Shown one piece after another: positions 50,226-63,700 of a stretch of DNA of 64,000 bases; position 1 is the first letter of the stretch; each line of letters starts with the position of its first letter. Under the pieces are notes generated by a model that worked only from the letters and a program-made list of their open reading frames with translations, was not told the DNA's origin and made no database searches. Source of the stretch: Pterobdella sp. o SKG-2022 (taxonomy: Eukaryota; Annelida; Clitellata; Hirudinida; Piscicolidae); NCBI GenBank assembly GCA_964035795.1, contig OZ038322.1:20004674-20068673 (forward strand). Reading direction: 5' to 3'. Made by a program: the position numbers and the translations under genes.

Positions 50226-51589
50226 TTGTAGGCACCGATATAGTAAAAATAACTGTGTTCGTAACCAGCAAACTTAAAAAAAGTTTAATAGCCAGTAATA
50301 TTTAGTCAGTCATATTAAAAAAAAATTTTTAGCGAACAAATTTTTCGTTTTACTGGGAAATTTTCATAAGACTGTCACTTCAATTATGAAGACTTAACAA
50401 TTTATTTCCAAATTAACTCTTCATATTTCAATACTTAAAATATTCGTATTTTTCCAAAAAAGATTATAATCAGCCATTCACATTCTGCAATCTTTGTAGC
50501 TTTCATTATTATCTGTGTTTGTTATATTCTTCTTGTTTCATGTTCAATTGATCCACAATATTTCCACGTATTTATATACCTATGAATATTTCACACACAT
50601 AAAAGTTTAGTTGAGAAAATAATATGAAATTCAAGAAAATTTATATCGTTTCCCTTTGTGTAAAAAATATTAAAAACTCTGAGGATTTGTTATGAAATTT
50701 GTTAAGACTAACTAATATTTCACTCAATTTGTTTATGAAAACTTTGTGGAAACTTCAAATGAACTTTAAAATTGCTTTTGAAACATTCCGCAAGACTATT
50801 GACGATACGTCAAATTTGACAATAATAAAATGAGTTTTACTTCAAAAGAAATAGTTCCACTTTAGTCTGAAAACTTCATTAATTAAAAATTTTTCAATAA
50901 GAATCACTCTGCTTGTTGGTCTACTTTTTAAGTATTTATTAATTTGCGCCTCAGTTGCTTGCTTTGGTGTTACAAAAATTCACCATTATTATTATTATTA
51001 ATAGAACAATTTAGTTATCTGTTTTCTTGAACATTCTTCAAAATACTTGTTTATCGAGTTGAATAAAAATTAATTTTTTTTTAACTTTGAGTAAAATTAA
51101 TTAGTTCACCGGAAGAATTCACTTGAAATCCTAAGGTTAAAAGTTAAATACTTGACATAATGAATCTAAATAAATGTTTACTATTTTCAAAGTGTTTGTT
51201 TTTTTTGGATGCATAGATACAAAATCAAGATGATTTATTATCTGATAAGTAAAAAAGAAGCTTATAGTTTTATAACTTTTGACATGAAAAACTCCAAGTG
51301 GAACGTCATAAAAAATCTATATCACAAAGTTATTTGAATATATATCAATATCCCTAATGGAAAGTTTGACTAATGAACTAATTTCAAAGCTTTTCCCTGA
51401 ACTGCAAAAAATTCTCGAGTGAAAATATGATTTTTATGATATATTACTTATTGAATAATGAAGGAAACAAACACAAGGCTAACTCACAAAGCTTTTCGTA
51501 AATCAAAATAGCAATGGAATCTCTAAATGTGAGTTTGATTTAGGCTATTCTTATTCTTATTATTCTTAGGCTATACTTTTTATTATTAT
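50226..51589. other. Gene-poor AT-rich stretch
   Basis: No exon or convincing signal. A fragment at 51481-51535 (AACTCACAAAGCTTTTCGTA...AAATGTGAGTT) belongs to the foldback family. Confidence 0.35.
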
Positions 51590-54396
51590 TAAGATTTTTA
51601 TAGCGCACAGTTATCAATTCAAGATTGCTTCAGAGGCGCTCAAGGTTTGTAAGAGATTATGACTGGGGATGTTTATGGTATAAGTGAGTTTTCAAAAGTT
51701 TGCGAAAGTTCATGAAAGAACGCAATGAGCGCAAGTTAGAAGGAAGTGAATTCCACAGACGTGGAGCCTGGTGAGAAAAAGAGCGACTAGTAAACAAGCC
51801 CGAAGAAACAGGTTGATGAAGCTGGAGACCAGAGTGCAAGGATCTGAGTGGTTGACGTGTGTGTCTGATTGACAAAAGATCAAAAAGATAAGCAGGTTGT
51901 TCAAGCTTGAGAGTGCATGCAATGAGCCAAAGTAATTTAAACTTGCATCTTTGGGAGACAGGTAACCAGTGTAAACGATCAAAACAGTCGCTGAAAGAGC
52001 TGAAATAATCAGCTTGAAGCACCGTTTTGGTCACGTGGTCTTGGAGGGCTTGAAGTTTGTATAAAAGATAGTTTGGCTGCCCGCAAAGAAGAGAATTACA
52101 GTAGTCCAATCTGGAAAGAACTAGTGAGATAAAGAGGGTTTTAGCAGTGGAAAGAGGTAAAAATTTGCGTACTTGTTTTATGGCATAGATATGGAAATTG
52201 GAAGATTGGATTATTTGAGAAATAAAGTGAGCAAAGTTCAAATTTGAAGCTAAGGTGACACCTAAGATTTTGAGCTTGGAAGATATGGAAGTGTGGTGCC
52301 GTCAAGGGTTACCACAGAAGGAAGATCGTATTTTGCTAAAAGACGAGAGCTGCCGACAAACATCACCTCACTCTTAGTAGGGTTTAGTTTTAGTTGGCTT
52401 TGGGAAAACCAGGAGTTTAGAGCAGAAAGACAACTGGATAATTTAAGAATAGTGGGGCTAGGATCTGGGTGAGAGACTCCGGTGAAAAGAGTGATGTCAT
52501 CAGCGAACTGGTGAAAAAGCAAGTCGTGCTGTACAATAATGCTACACATGGGTGATGTATAAAGAGAAAAGAGGATTGGTCCCAAAACGGAGCCCTGCGG
52601 CACGTCTGAGTTGAGTGATGTAAGAGAAGAAGAGAAATTGTCCATTTTAACGAACTGAGAACGTTGAGAGAAGTAAGAGCGAAACCAAGAAAGAGCGAGA
52701 TCAGAAATATTGAAGTGTCTATTCAAAATATCAATTAAGATATTGTTATCAAGAGTGTCAAAAGCAGCAGAAAGGTCTAACTAAACCAAAACAGCCGCAT
52801 GTCCAGTAGCGCAGATGTTGCGAAGACTGTCAGTGATGCGTAAGAGTGTGGTTTCTGTTGAGTGGTGCTTGCGATATGCTGATTGGAAAAGATTAAAATT
52901 AGGAGATGATGAAACGTGAGAAGTTATTCTGGAATGAACGAGTCTTTCGATAATTTTTGAAATGATGCTCAAGTTAGAAATAGGGTGGTAGTTCGAAGGA
53001 ATGGTAGGGTCCAAATTGCCTTTCTTAAGCAAAGGGAGAACTTGTGCTGTTTTAAAAGAGGCGAGGAATATTGCTTGTGAAAAAGACAAATTGGTAAGTT
53101 TAGAAATTATTGGAGCAAAGAGGTGAGAAAAGCGTTTTAAAGTGGATGTGGGGATTAAGTCTAATGAAGAAGATTTGTTGGGTAGAGAGCGAATTAGCCT
53201 AATCACTTCTTCAATAATGACAAATGAAAAATAAGAGAGTGGTGTTCGATTGTCTGGTAGAATAGGGTCTGTGCAGCGCGAAATGGACGTTGGCAAGATT
53301 TGTGAATAAGAACAATTTTCTCTTTAAAAAAGCTACTAAAGGTATTCACAAGATTGATAGCTTCTGAAGAGCTGCGTGGCGGAGAAGGAGGTGATCTATG
53401 TAGGATGGAGTTGGCAGTTTTCCAAAAAACTTTCAAGTTTGGTTTGACAGATGCAAGCATGTTGTTAAAATAGATTTTTTTTTAGATCGACTTTCAGTCG
53501 CCCCATATTGGGGTTTCGTTAGCTCAACAGCTGATTCACAGGGCGCTACTCCTTGTAGTGTATAATTGTCGGCCCGCGCGGGATTGAACCCGGTTACTTT
53601 AGATAAGTAGTCTAACGCTCTACCAGCTTAGCTATGCGGGGCGATAAATGTTAAAATAATCAGCACGGGATTTAAAGATGAGAGCGCGAGCAGTCTTATG
53701 AGATTCCTTGAGGGCAACAAGAAGACTGGCTGGAACAGGCTTGAATGACCTTAACAATAAGAAAATTTTTCTCTCAAGTTTTCGTCTTTTTCTTTTGGCG
53801 GCAATGGTGTCAGTGGATAGCTTGTGATGGAAGTGACTGCTGGGGCGAAAGATGTGGGTGTGAAAAGGAGCATGGTGGTCGATAAGTGATTGAAAAGAGT
53901 TGTTCATTGTTGTAAGAAACTCTTCAACTGGAATATCAAAAAGGTTAGTTAGTGTATTATGGATATGTCTGAGATCTTTCTCGAAGACAGCATCATCAAA
54001 GTTTTCAAAGGAGCGGGAAATTACAATGCGAGGAGGAAAGGCAGGAGGAGCAAGGTTGAGACTGCATAAAATAAGATAGTGATCGGAGTCAAAAGTTTCT
54101 CTGCCGATTTCTTGTATGAGCTGACTGTTAAGTTTTGGAGTAATAATGAGGTCAAAGATGTTACCAAGTCTGTGGGTGGGAAAGTCTATGTGCTGGACCA
54201 GCTCGAGTTCACGTAAAAGAGCACTAAGCGGGTTGTCATGAGACGTACAATTTGGGGTGTTGAAATCACCAGCCAATATAAAATTTGAAGAAAGAGAATA
54301 AAGCAAATAGAGATGAGACGTGAGCTCGCAGATAAAATTGCCAGTGTTTGGAGGACGGTAGATCACCGATAGAAACAGTGTGACGAAAAAAACTTT
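51590..54396 (-). pseudogene. 5'-truncated, inactivated L2/CR1-like LINE (ORF2 remnant)
   Basis: Non-LTR retrotransposon coding an endonuclease and reverse transcriptase. Open pieces on the minus strand: 54366-53632 (endonuclease, with VIYRPPNT, AGDFNTPN and FDSDHYLIL), 53460-53203, 53296-52781, 52726-52262 (RT, with VPQGSVLGPILFSLY and the catalytic FADD at about 52495-52506), and 52241-51657 (thumb/C-terminus, KQVRKFLPLS, LDYCNSLL, PRLWNSLP). Breaks: a 1-base frameshift near 53296, an in-frame TAG at about 52781 just before LDLSAAFDTL, another frameshift near 52310, and an inserted SINE. The 5' part, including the start of the endonuclease, is missing. The 3' tail is about 51590-51650. It has much higher GC than its surroundings and is relatively young but dead. 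Confidence 0.92.
53463..53658 (-). mobile_element. tRNA-derived SINE, family 1, nested in the LINE
   Basis: The body spans 53473-53648, flanked by the 10-bp target duplication TGTTAAAATA at 53463-53472 and 53649-53658. On the minus strand: A box TAGCTAAGCTGGTAGAGCG, B box GGGTTCAATCCCG, then GACAATTATACACTACAAGG, AGTAGCGCCCTGTGAATCAG, CTGTTGAGCTAACGAAACCC and CAATATGGGGCGACTGAAAG, ending in an A-rich tail. Removing the insert and one duplicate rejoins the LINE frame (RADYFNN / MLASVKPN), which proves it landed after the LINE. Confidence 0.92.
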
Positions 54397-57300
54397 TGAA
54401 TATCAAAATGAGGTAGTTTTTAGAAAAAATATAATTTTAAAAAGGAATTTATCAAAAGAATAATACGTTTTTTGTTTGAAAAATCAAAAAATATTTTGGT
54501 TAAAAGATCTTTGAAAAATAAGCTTAATTTCTCAAATAATATCTTTCATTGAATATTTATTTGAGTTTTTCTACAACTCTATAGTGTTCTCGAAAAATTC
54601 TCCCATCAAGTTGTGACAAAATTTAGCTCTATTGTTTTCTTGGTTGTGGTCAGTCAAATCAAAAATAAATAATGTTGTTCAAACAGACTACAACCTCCTC
54701 ATACAGTTAAAGAGGGATAGGTCTAATGCGGTATTAAAGGGCATTGGAAGTTTTTAGTTATGGAACTACCTTCAGGCGATCTAGTCGCTCTTAAGCCAAA
54801 AAACATAATGGGGCTCGAGAAACTATTTGGCAAAAAAAAGTCTTTTGATGACAATATTTTTTACATGGAATAAAGTCTGTAAAGATGACTTGAAAACAAT
54901 CTGTCTTTTTTTCGTGTATATCATCCAGATATTGACAAAAGTTATATTGTGTTTTAAAATAATTTTCTCCAAGTCAATAAGGAGCAAATTAAATGAAGAT
55001 TTGATTGATTAGGGAGTTTTGAAAGAAACAAGAATAAGACGAAATAATGAACATAGAGGTTTAAAATCCCCTACTTAAACCCTTTTCAAACCATTAGACT
55101 CATCCATCTTAAAAAACAATAAAAATTCTTAGTTTTCATGAAACAACTCAATTGAAGATCAAAAAATAATATAGGATTGCCTATAAAAAAACTGTAGGAA
55201 TTGACTTTCTTTAAAGGAATTCATTTGCGATGGTGTTTGGCCATTATATTCGATTTGATCGGAAAGAACAACGACGAAATAATGTTTTTCATTTGATAAT
55301 CACTTACTTTACTTCAAACACGAAATCTTCTATAAAATCTTTTATTAAAACCAAGCTTTTTTTATTTGCAAATTTTTCTTGAAAACACAAAAAATTTATT
55401 TGAAAAAAGTTAATTATCTTTGAAGTGAGTCGAATAAAATGTTAAAACATTCCACGATGATCACGCATTCGATACCACTCTGTAATCACGATTCTCATGG
55501 GAATGATAGGCATTCATTAAACCTTTACAATATAGCGTTAACTTTTAAATAACCATCTTGATTTATGAAGAATTTCTTGAAAAAAAATGTAAAAAATTTT
55601 TGTTCAACTAAATTTTTTGAATATAATTTCAGAACACTAATAAGTTTATTAAGATACGAAGCTTTTCGATATTAACGTAACATTTTCAAGAAAGTTTTGA
55701 TGAGTAAAATTTTAACATAAATCATTAGTCATATCATAGTGTTAAATTGAATTTTTACCATATAGTGTTGAAAAGATTCAATAAGAAAGTAAGAGAGAAT
55801 GAAGAAAATGAAAGAGAATGAAGTTAAATGACCTAATCCACTATTAATTTTTTATTGTTCCATTTGACTTGTGTAATTTTAATTGCTTTGATTGAAAGAG
55901 ATTTTTTGAAAAAAAAATGAATTATAACCTGAATATTTAGATGAACTGATTCTATAAATATACTGAATTAAAATGTTTATTCGATAAATAAGTTTTTCAA
56001 AACTACAATGAAATATAAAATTAAAGATATTTTTTATTTTTTTGCTGAAATCTTTTTGTTTTATATAGTATAGTATTACTTCGAATGCATGTGATACTAT
56101 CTTGAAAAAGAATTTATTAGGCTGTTGCAAAAATTATTGAATGCTACAATTTTTTTTAGATAGAACAAAATACGTAATACAAAAACTAGAAAAATGTAAG
56201 CTATAACAGAATTGATTAATTACTCAACACGTATTTCGGGGGTGATTCATAGATCGGTTTTGATGTGATTTTTTCGGCGTTGTATTAACAGTGTTCAATT
56301 TTCTTCAGGATTATATTAGCATATCTAATTATAATATTTTTTCAGTTCTATTTAGAGCTATGTCTCTATTATACGATGTATAACAATTTTCACGGTTCGT
56401 GACAATTCTGAAAAAAACTTATTTGTCTTGAACAAATTAAGACAAAAAATGTAAAAAATTTAACTTTTCTGAATGTTATTGAATTTTTCGCTTCTTGTGT
56501 ATTCAAACTAGTGAAATTACCAACAAAAGATTATGGAGTGAACAAAAATATTTTTGAAAATTATATTGAAATGTAACACTGTCCGAAGAGCAATTATACT
56601 ACAAATATCGAAAAGCTTAGAGCTCAAGTTTTTTTATTTAAGATGAATTACCCTGGTGCAAAATCAATTCAAATAAAACCCTTATTAACTAGACAACTTG
56701 AAGTTTTCTGTGAGTCAAACTCATATCAGATGGTTTCCTTAAATGTCGTGGTAATATCTTTCAATTTTGTAACGATTAATCATGAATAATGAACGAACCC
56801 TTTGATCTTAGAAGTAAATCAGTTAAAAACTCAAGGTTAATATTAAAATTAATGAGTTAAGCAACCTATTCCGAAACCTATTCAAAAACTTTAATGAAAA
56901 TCAATTGAATTAAAGGAAATTAGCTCAAATTAAAGATTTTCACAAGATTAAAAATATTGCAGTCAAGAACATCTTTAAGTTTGTATAAACCACTTGTTGA
57001 TGTGATTTAAACTCACGATAAAATTCATGTTCAGTTGAAAATTCTTCTATTTGAATCGGTCTTATTTTTTATGCTTTTATGTGCTTCAGACTTAACGAAG
57101 TTTTCATAAAAACAATTGGATAGAACTATTGTGTATTGAAACAAAAGTAATAAATGAAAATATTAAATGGAATTTAATTTAAAATTCTATTATTTGATGA
57201 ATTCAAGCATGACATAACGGCGAAACTAATATTTGCTTTAAAATTAAAATTTAATTAAAAATTTGAAAATTCCTAGATTTTGATGTATATTGAAAACTGA

Positions 57301-57682
57301 TCCATATCGCAAATAATTTCTACAACAACACACTAAATAATTACATTAACTTATGCAAATTAAAATGAAGCGATGTGTGTACTGGATTACTGTTATTTGT
57401 AAATTTCAATATGTGGTATAAGAAAGTTGAAATTTTTATTTGTCTATTTAAAAAACAATCTATTGGGAAGTAAAGCTCCATAAATCCCATCACACCGATC
57501 TAACCTCCTTTGATAGCTGCTGTTTCACGGTAGGCTTGAGGATTTTGCAAAATCTTAAGTTTATAGAAAAATTTTTTTTTAGCAGTTTTGTTTATTTGGT
57601 TTTTTGCATTTTTTTTCTGAAATATCTTTTTTTTCAAGAGAGCTTCACTATCAAAATGAATAGATACGATTAACTATGTAAG
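54397..57682. other. Gene-poor AT-rich stretch
   Basis: No coding exon supported. 54660-54830 is less AT-rich and contains GGGGCTCGAGAAAC, which recurs inverted near 63045-63055 (GTCTCTCGAGCCCC); possibly another eroded repeat. Confidence 0.35.
55617..55694. repeat. Single arm of the foldback family
   Basis: TGAATATAATTTCAGAACAC...GATACGAAGCTTTTCGATATTAACGTAACATTTTC matches the left arm of the 19545 copy. The second arm is absent. Confidence 0.65.
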
Positions 57683-57684
57683 TC

Positions 57685-57735
57685 AACCATTCAGTCATCC
57701 CGAACTGGGGTTTCGTTTGGCGACAAATTGGTTTA
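57685..57735 (-). repeat. 3' fragment of SINE family 1
   Basis: TTCAGTCATCCCGAACTGGG then GTTTCGTTTGGCGACAAATT corresponds to the reverse complement of the SINE tail (ACGAAACCCCAATATGGGGC...). The tRNA head is missing. Confidence 0.5.
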
Positions 57736-60700
57736 TAGATACGAATAAACTTATAAAAAGACATTTTCTATATTCAATATTTTATTCAAAACACATATAA
57801 ACAATAAGACAAATGTTTATTTGGAGAGAAAAAAGACTATTCAATTAATTTTTGGTAGAAGGCGTTTGAATTATTAGGGATCTTAAAGGGAGTTCCTTTG
57901 AGGATTCTGACTGATATTCAGAGGAATTAATAAAAAATTATTAATGCAAAAACTGCAATGGCGAAATTATAACACATTCAGAAAAATTTATTTACTTGAT
58001 GATGTTTCATTATTGAAAATCTTAGAAATAAATTTTTGAGCATCTTAGTGTCAGAATTTACCACTTGATTCGTAAGTTAACACGTTGATCATGTTATTTA
58101 AAAAATTTATTTGGTGAAGCTTCAAGTGTGAAAAATAAAATGAGTTTTAATTTTTTAATGTGTTTTAAATTAAAATTTATTCATTTTTTGAAATTCACAT
58201 CTTTCAATAAAACAGGAAACATTAATAAGAAAAAGATGGGCTCAGTGGCTTTGGAAAAATCTTTTTTTGATACATATTGAGAAAGAAACGTGCTTATGAC
58301 CGAATATATTAACAAGATGATATTAAATTTTTAGCTTAATAAAAAATTTTATAAAGACTCTAATAAACCAAATTTGTCTGTCATTATAGTGCAAAAATAA
58401 ACTAGATTCGATATTGTTGTTTAATATTTCCATCAAATCATTAATCTTCTGTAAAGTTACAGTTGTACAAATATGTTTGAGCGGTGGATATGGATTTGAT
58501 CCAGAAAACATGGCCTTATAGGCTGAGTTTTAAAATACATTGTTTGCTCTTTGTTGCTGAAAAGTTATTTTATTTTTATATGTTTTTGAGAATTATAAAA
58601 AATTAGTCATTTTTACCAAAATTTGTACAACCTGTAATTTACTACTTTTTAAAAACTAAATATTCTCTATAATTCTTCCTACAAAGTGTGTTTGAGGTTC
58701 AGTAACCTAATACAATACAATTATAAAAAAAAAATTTTTCTTGAAAAAGGTGATGTTTTTTGGTAACTTTTGTGCCAAAAAAGAATCTTCCAAGTGTTCC
58801 ATGATGTAGTGAAAGGCATATATTCTCAAAAAAAAGTGATTTCCCATGGTTATCAAAACAATAGAGGTGTTTGCATGTCTCAATTTAGTTTGTATTTGCA
58901 GTGTTTTTAATTTAATTTACTCGAAAACGCTTTTAATCGAATAAAAAGTTGAAGTATAGAAATTTACTGTTTATTTAGATGAAAAATAGAGTTTATTTTT
59001 TTGAATCTCAAGTTTGCATCTAAATTTAACATATTCAGTGTTGGTAACGATAATAATAAACGGTATATTTAAAGTTAATGATAATAATAATAGCATTGAA
59101 ATTTGTTTTCAACACGCCAATCGATCATAAGTCTTCAATTACTCAAACACGAAGCACTAACTTGTATTAGAAACTGTTATGTTTTTAAAGAAATCTCATG
59201 TAAACTGAGCATGAAGGTTATTTTGTTGTAGAAAAATACATTTGCATGGAAAGTTTTGAAGTTGACAATTATTTAATTCTACGGTATGTTTGCTTTGCAA
59301 AAGTGAAGTTTTGTGGTATTGTTTCAAAAGTTTCATCACGTTTCAGCTCAGTGCATACGTCGCATTGAAAGTGCATGATTTTGAAGTTTTTACTTATTTT
59401 TTATTAGTTATTCAAATGAATTATTTTTTAAAAAGAAAGTTATTTAGTAATAAGCTTATTTTTATTCAAGAGATTGATTTTTTTTTTGCGAAATCTCAAA
59501 TAAGCTTAATAATCTGACTGCTTCAGTTGAATGTCACTGAAGTAGAATTCCACAAAAATACTTTTTACTAGCTTTTAGCAAAAAGAAAACACTTCTATTT
59601 GTTCGTCTTTAACGGAAATGCTTTTCAATAAAAAACTTTTTGATTATTTCACATAGAAAACTCTTCCCTTCAGACATTTCCTAGTGACATCAAATTTTGA
59701 AACAAGAAATAACGTGAAAAAAATAGTATATGGTGGAATTTTTTTAACTTCAAAACAAGATCGTATCCATGACACATCTTCAGCTGTTAAAAACTTCCTC
59801 AATAACTTAATGTAGTAGTTTTTTAGATGAAGTTGTACTCATCAGAAAAAAGTTATTTAAAAAATGAATGTATCTAAAAGCTAACTCGTTTTGAATTTTT
59901 GGAAAATCAGAAAATATTTTAGCTAAAGATCCATGAAATGGCTTTGAAATGTAAAACTTTCAGCTGAAAGGACTTTTTTGAAGTTTATCTGCTTGAGGCG
60001 AAATATTAAAAATTATTAAATCTTTGAATAAAAATGAAAACGTAGCATATTGTTGGAAACATTTTAAAAAAGTTGAATAATTCAACATTTTTTTTGCTTT
60101 ATAATTTTGAACGTACAGAAAAATTCTCAGAAAGGAATTTTGTTTGCACAGGCAAAAAATATATTCTATAAAAATGTCTTTTTAAACTACCTTATGAATT
60201 CAAAGACGCAATGATATAATACATATTCAACTCAAAAATGTGGAATGTTTAATCGATTTTTATTTTGAAACTTTAACATGTTTTTGCTTTTGTTTTTCAA
60301 TATAATTATTTTTTTTGATATAAAAAATTTAGAAAGGATCAACATTTTAGCGGATTAATGAATTATTCAATAAAAATTGCAGTCAAAACATAAGATAAAA
60401 AGTCAATTAAGAGAAATTTTTAATACTTTTAGTGAGCTAACGTTTTATGGTAAGGCTAAACTTATCGAAAATTATAGCTTTTGATTTTCAATAAATTTAT
60501 TAAAAATTCTTCTTATTTAACATTTTTCGTTGCTAAATATTGAAGAAAAATACATATGATGTCTCTGAAACGATAAAATGTTAAAGGCAAACTAGTTTAA
60601 ATTTTAAAACAACGAAACATTTGGTAAGCTTATCTCGCAGCAACTACCTAGCATCACTTGAGAAAGGAGCTTAACTTCAACAACAGTGTAGTCACCAAAG

Positions 60701-63700
60701 AATTGAGATAACAAAACTAATGTACGAATTTAATTATACTGATACTCAACCCAGTGGTTTTAAAGACCACTTTATGGTAATTTTATGGTCGATTTTGAAT
60801 GGATTAATGTTTAAAGAGCTTTTTTTTAGCTTTATCTAATCTGAAAAAACTTCGTGTTTAAATTTTTACTTGACTTTTTTGAAAATTTTTATTGTTTTTT
60901 TTTACTTTAAAACATTATAAAATATTATACTGAATATCTTTTAGAGACACCGTATGTATATTAAATATAAATGTAACCACACGTCAATTTTGAACCACTT
61001 ACTTTAAGATTTTATTTGTTTATTTATCAATCAGGTTATCAACTTTTTTGAGAATAAATTACAAGTTTTGGTAATGGTTTCACAGTAAACCGAATAAAAT
61101 CATGAATTAATAAATTGTAAGGCCTTGTGATGCATATGATAAAAATTGCCAAGATTTATTTGATAGGTGGTTTTTGATGAAAAAATTTTAAAATTATTTT
61201 TTCAAACTATTTTGAGAAAAATATATATATTCCTAAACAAATTAACAAAAATCATATTTTTTCGATATGAAAGTTTTTTCGATTTTTTGTGGATGGAAAT
61301 TAGTTATTTATTTCTAAAGGCTAGCGTTCTCTTCAGACAAAAAAAACGGTCATTCTTGTGAACTCAATTTTTAAAACTTGTATTAGAAAAATAAAAATTT
61401 TAAATGACTATACTGTTTAAACAAAAATTACAAAATACAAATAATTATTTGCCTATGAACCATGGGATTGAGATTAAAATAACATCAACTTCATGCCACT
61501 CGCTTTGAAATATTGATATGACTGAAGTAGCAAAATTGTTCAAAGTCTACTCGATGTAACATCCGCTGAGAATAACGTGATCGTTGAGTGTTTGAGTTGA
61601 AAACAATATCATCTTTCAAAAACCTTTTTGAGATAATGAATGAAAGGAATTAATAGAATTTTGGTTAAGAAGTATGTAAGAAGATTCTAAAAAATTAATA
61701 GAATCATGAATATCATCATTCCTTCCCTAAGGTGTGTTCACCATTTTTAATTAAATGTTGTACATTATTATTTTTCTTTCTTATGATAATTTTTTTTTCT
61801 AATAGTTTTTTTTCAATTTGATTAGTTTATCAACTTTACTATGATTTTTATCTTATTGTTTTTTATTCTACGTTTGTTATCCCGATACTTTCTATTTTAT
61901 TAATCCAAGAAACGTTTCATGATCGATGCATGTAGGATTTATGTTTGCCTCTGATCAACAAACTGCTGCGAAATTGCCAGCTCTTTAATGAGTAAATAAT
62001 TGAATTTAATTATGAAAAATGATTAGAAGAGATAGAGAAAATTGAATATATTTTCAAAGTTACTTTTTTAATACAGAGGCATTATTGTATATTTTGATTA
62101 GTAATATTTAGGCATTAATTAGAAAAAACATTAATAATTAATTTTAATCTTTTTTAAAAATTTCGAAGTTAAAGGTCTGTAAAGTGTTTAATGAATTAAG
62201 TTAACATCATAATTACCAACTTAACTTAAAATATAAATTTACTGATATTCATTATTTCTTGAAAGAAATTTCACGTTTTCAAAAAGTTTTTCTTACATCA
62301 TTTGCCATATTGAAAGTGCATTTTATGCGAATCAAAGAATACCGTTGTAAAGATAAATGATGAGATTAAAAAAAACATCAGATGAAAGCTGGATTAATAC
62401 ATCAAAAACTTGCTCAGAATTCTAAAAAACTTCAAATCTTTAGTTTTATGCAAAACTTTAATTAAGAAAAGTTACAATAAATGTTTTTGAAAATAGTTCA
62501 GTCAGATTTAGAATTTTTAAAATTAATTAAAAAATTTGTTGCAAAATTTTTTATTTCATATTAATATAAATTTTTAGTACGTTTTTTGCAAATCTGCAAA
62601 AAACAATTTCAATCCAAGCCCATCTCTCAAGAATTTTTGCTTTTCAAATCTCAATTTTCTTCACTTTTCATTTTCATACTGACTGTTTTTCTTAACAAAC
62701 ATTCCACTGGAAAAATGGAAGATGTCTAGTTTGTCACAAAAAATGGAAATAAAAAAGTATTTCATTTTTACTCCGAAACAAGCTCAGAGTTATCCACTAA
62801 ACTTCATTGCTAGGCATTGTTTTTACACTCTCACCAAATCACTTACACTTCAGCTAGCCCAAAGGTCAAAATTTTTTTTTCCCTAATTGAAGCGTTTTTT
62901 AGATGAAAAGGCTGAGTTTGATAAAAAACAACGAGAATTGTGTGTAATATACGATAAGTCCGCAAAAAAACTTTAGCTTAGGGGCTATGTATTGACCGCA
63001 ATACAACCCAAGTGAAACTGGGGATTCTTAGAGAACCCCAATGTCTCTCGAGCCCCTTTTTGAATGACATCTTTAAGTTTTTTAATTGAACAAAAAAATT
63101 TACTTTTTCTTAGTAAATATAAATCTTTAAAAGATTAAGATCTGAACTGCTTATAGAAAGCATTGAATCAAATTCTAAGGGCTTCGTGAAAAGAAAATTC
63201 TTTGAAAGAATTAATTCCATGAAAAAATAATTTTAAAAGTAATCGAGAAATTTTAGTTATTCATTTAAATTTTATAATAATATTTTTATATGTTTTTCAT
63301 TTATAAACCAGAGCAATTTTCTTTGAGGAAATTTGAAAAGATCTTTATATTTATTGAATTTATTACTTTAAAATTATTGGCTTTCATAATACCATTTTAC
63401 TCGAAAAAAAATTTTTTCAAAAATTGATATTTAAATAAACAGCTGAAAAATTTCTGTTATACTTTTGTGCATAAAGACAAAAAATTACGAAGTTTGAAAG
63501 AGACAGTTGAAGTGCATTTATTTTTGCATCTTTGTGTACCTTCAACTTTGTTTCTCAAACATTTTTAAAGTTTCAATTTTGTCTTTAATGGTAAAACATA
63601 TCAAACAACGAGAAGTGAATGCAGTCTTTTTTTCGCTTTTTTTTAGCTTCTTCCTTGGTTTTATCGTAAAAGTCACACGTTAAACCTGATTCTATTAGCA

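Noticed and set aside
53560..53646. A tRNA gene on the minus strand
   Set aside because: The boxes are present, but the sequence continues into a SINE body flanked by a target duplication, and the acceptor stem does not close; it is a SINE head.
51657..54366. Series of open frames that might be taken as host genes
   Set aside because: They carry endonuclease and reverse-transcriptase motifs of one LINE broken by frameshifts, a stop and a SINE.
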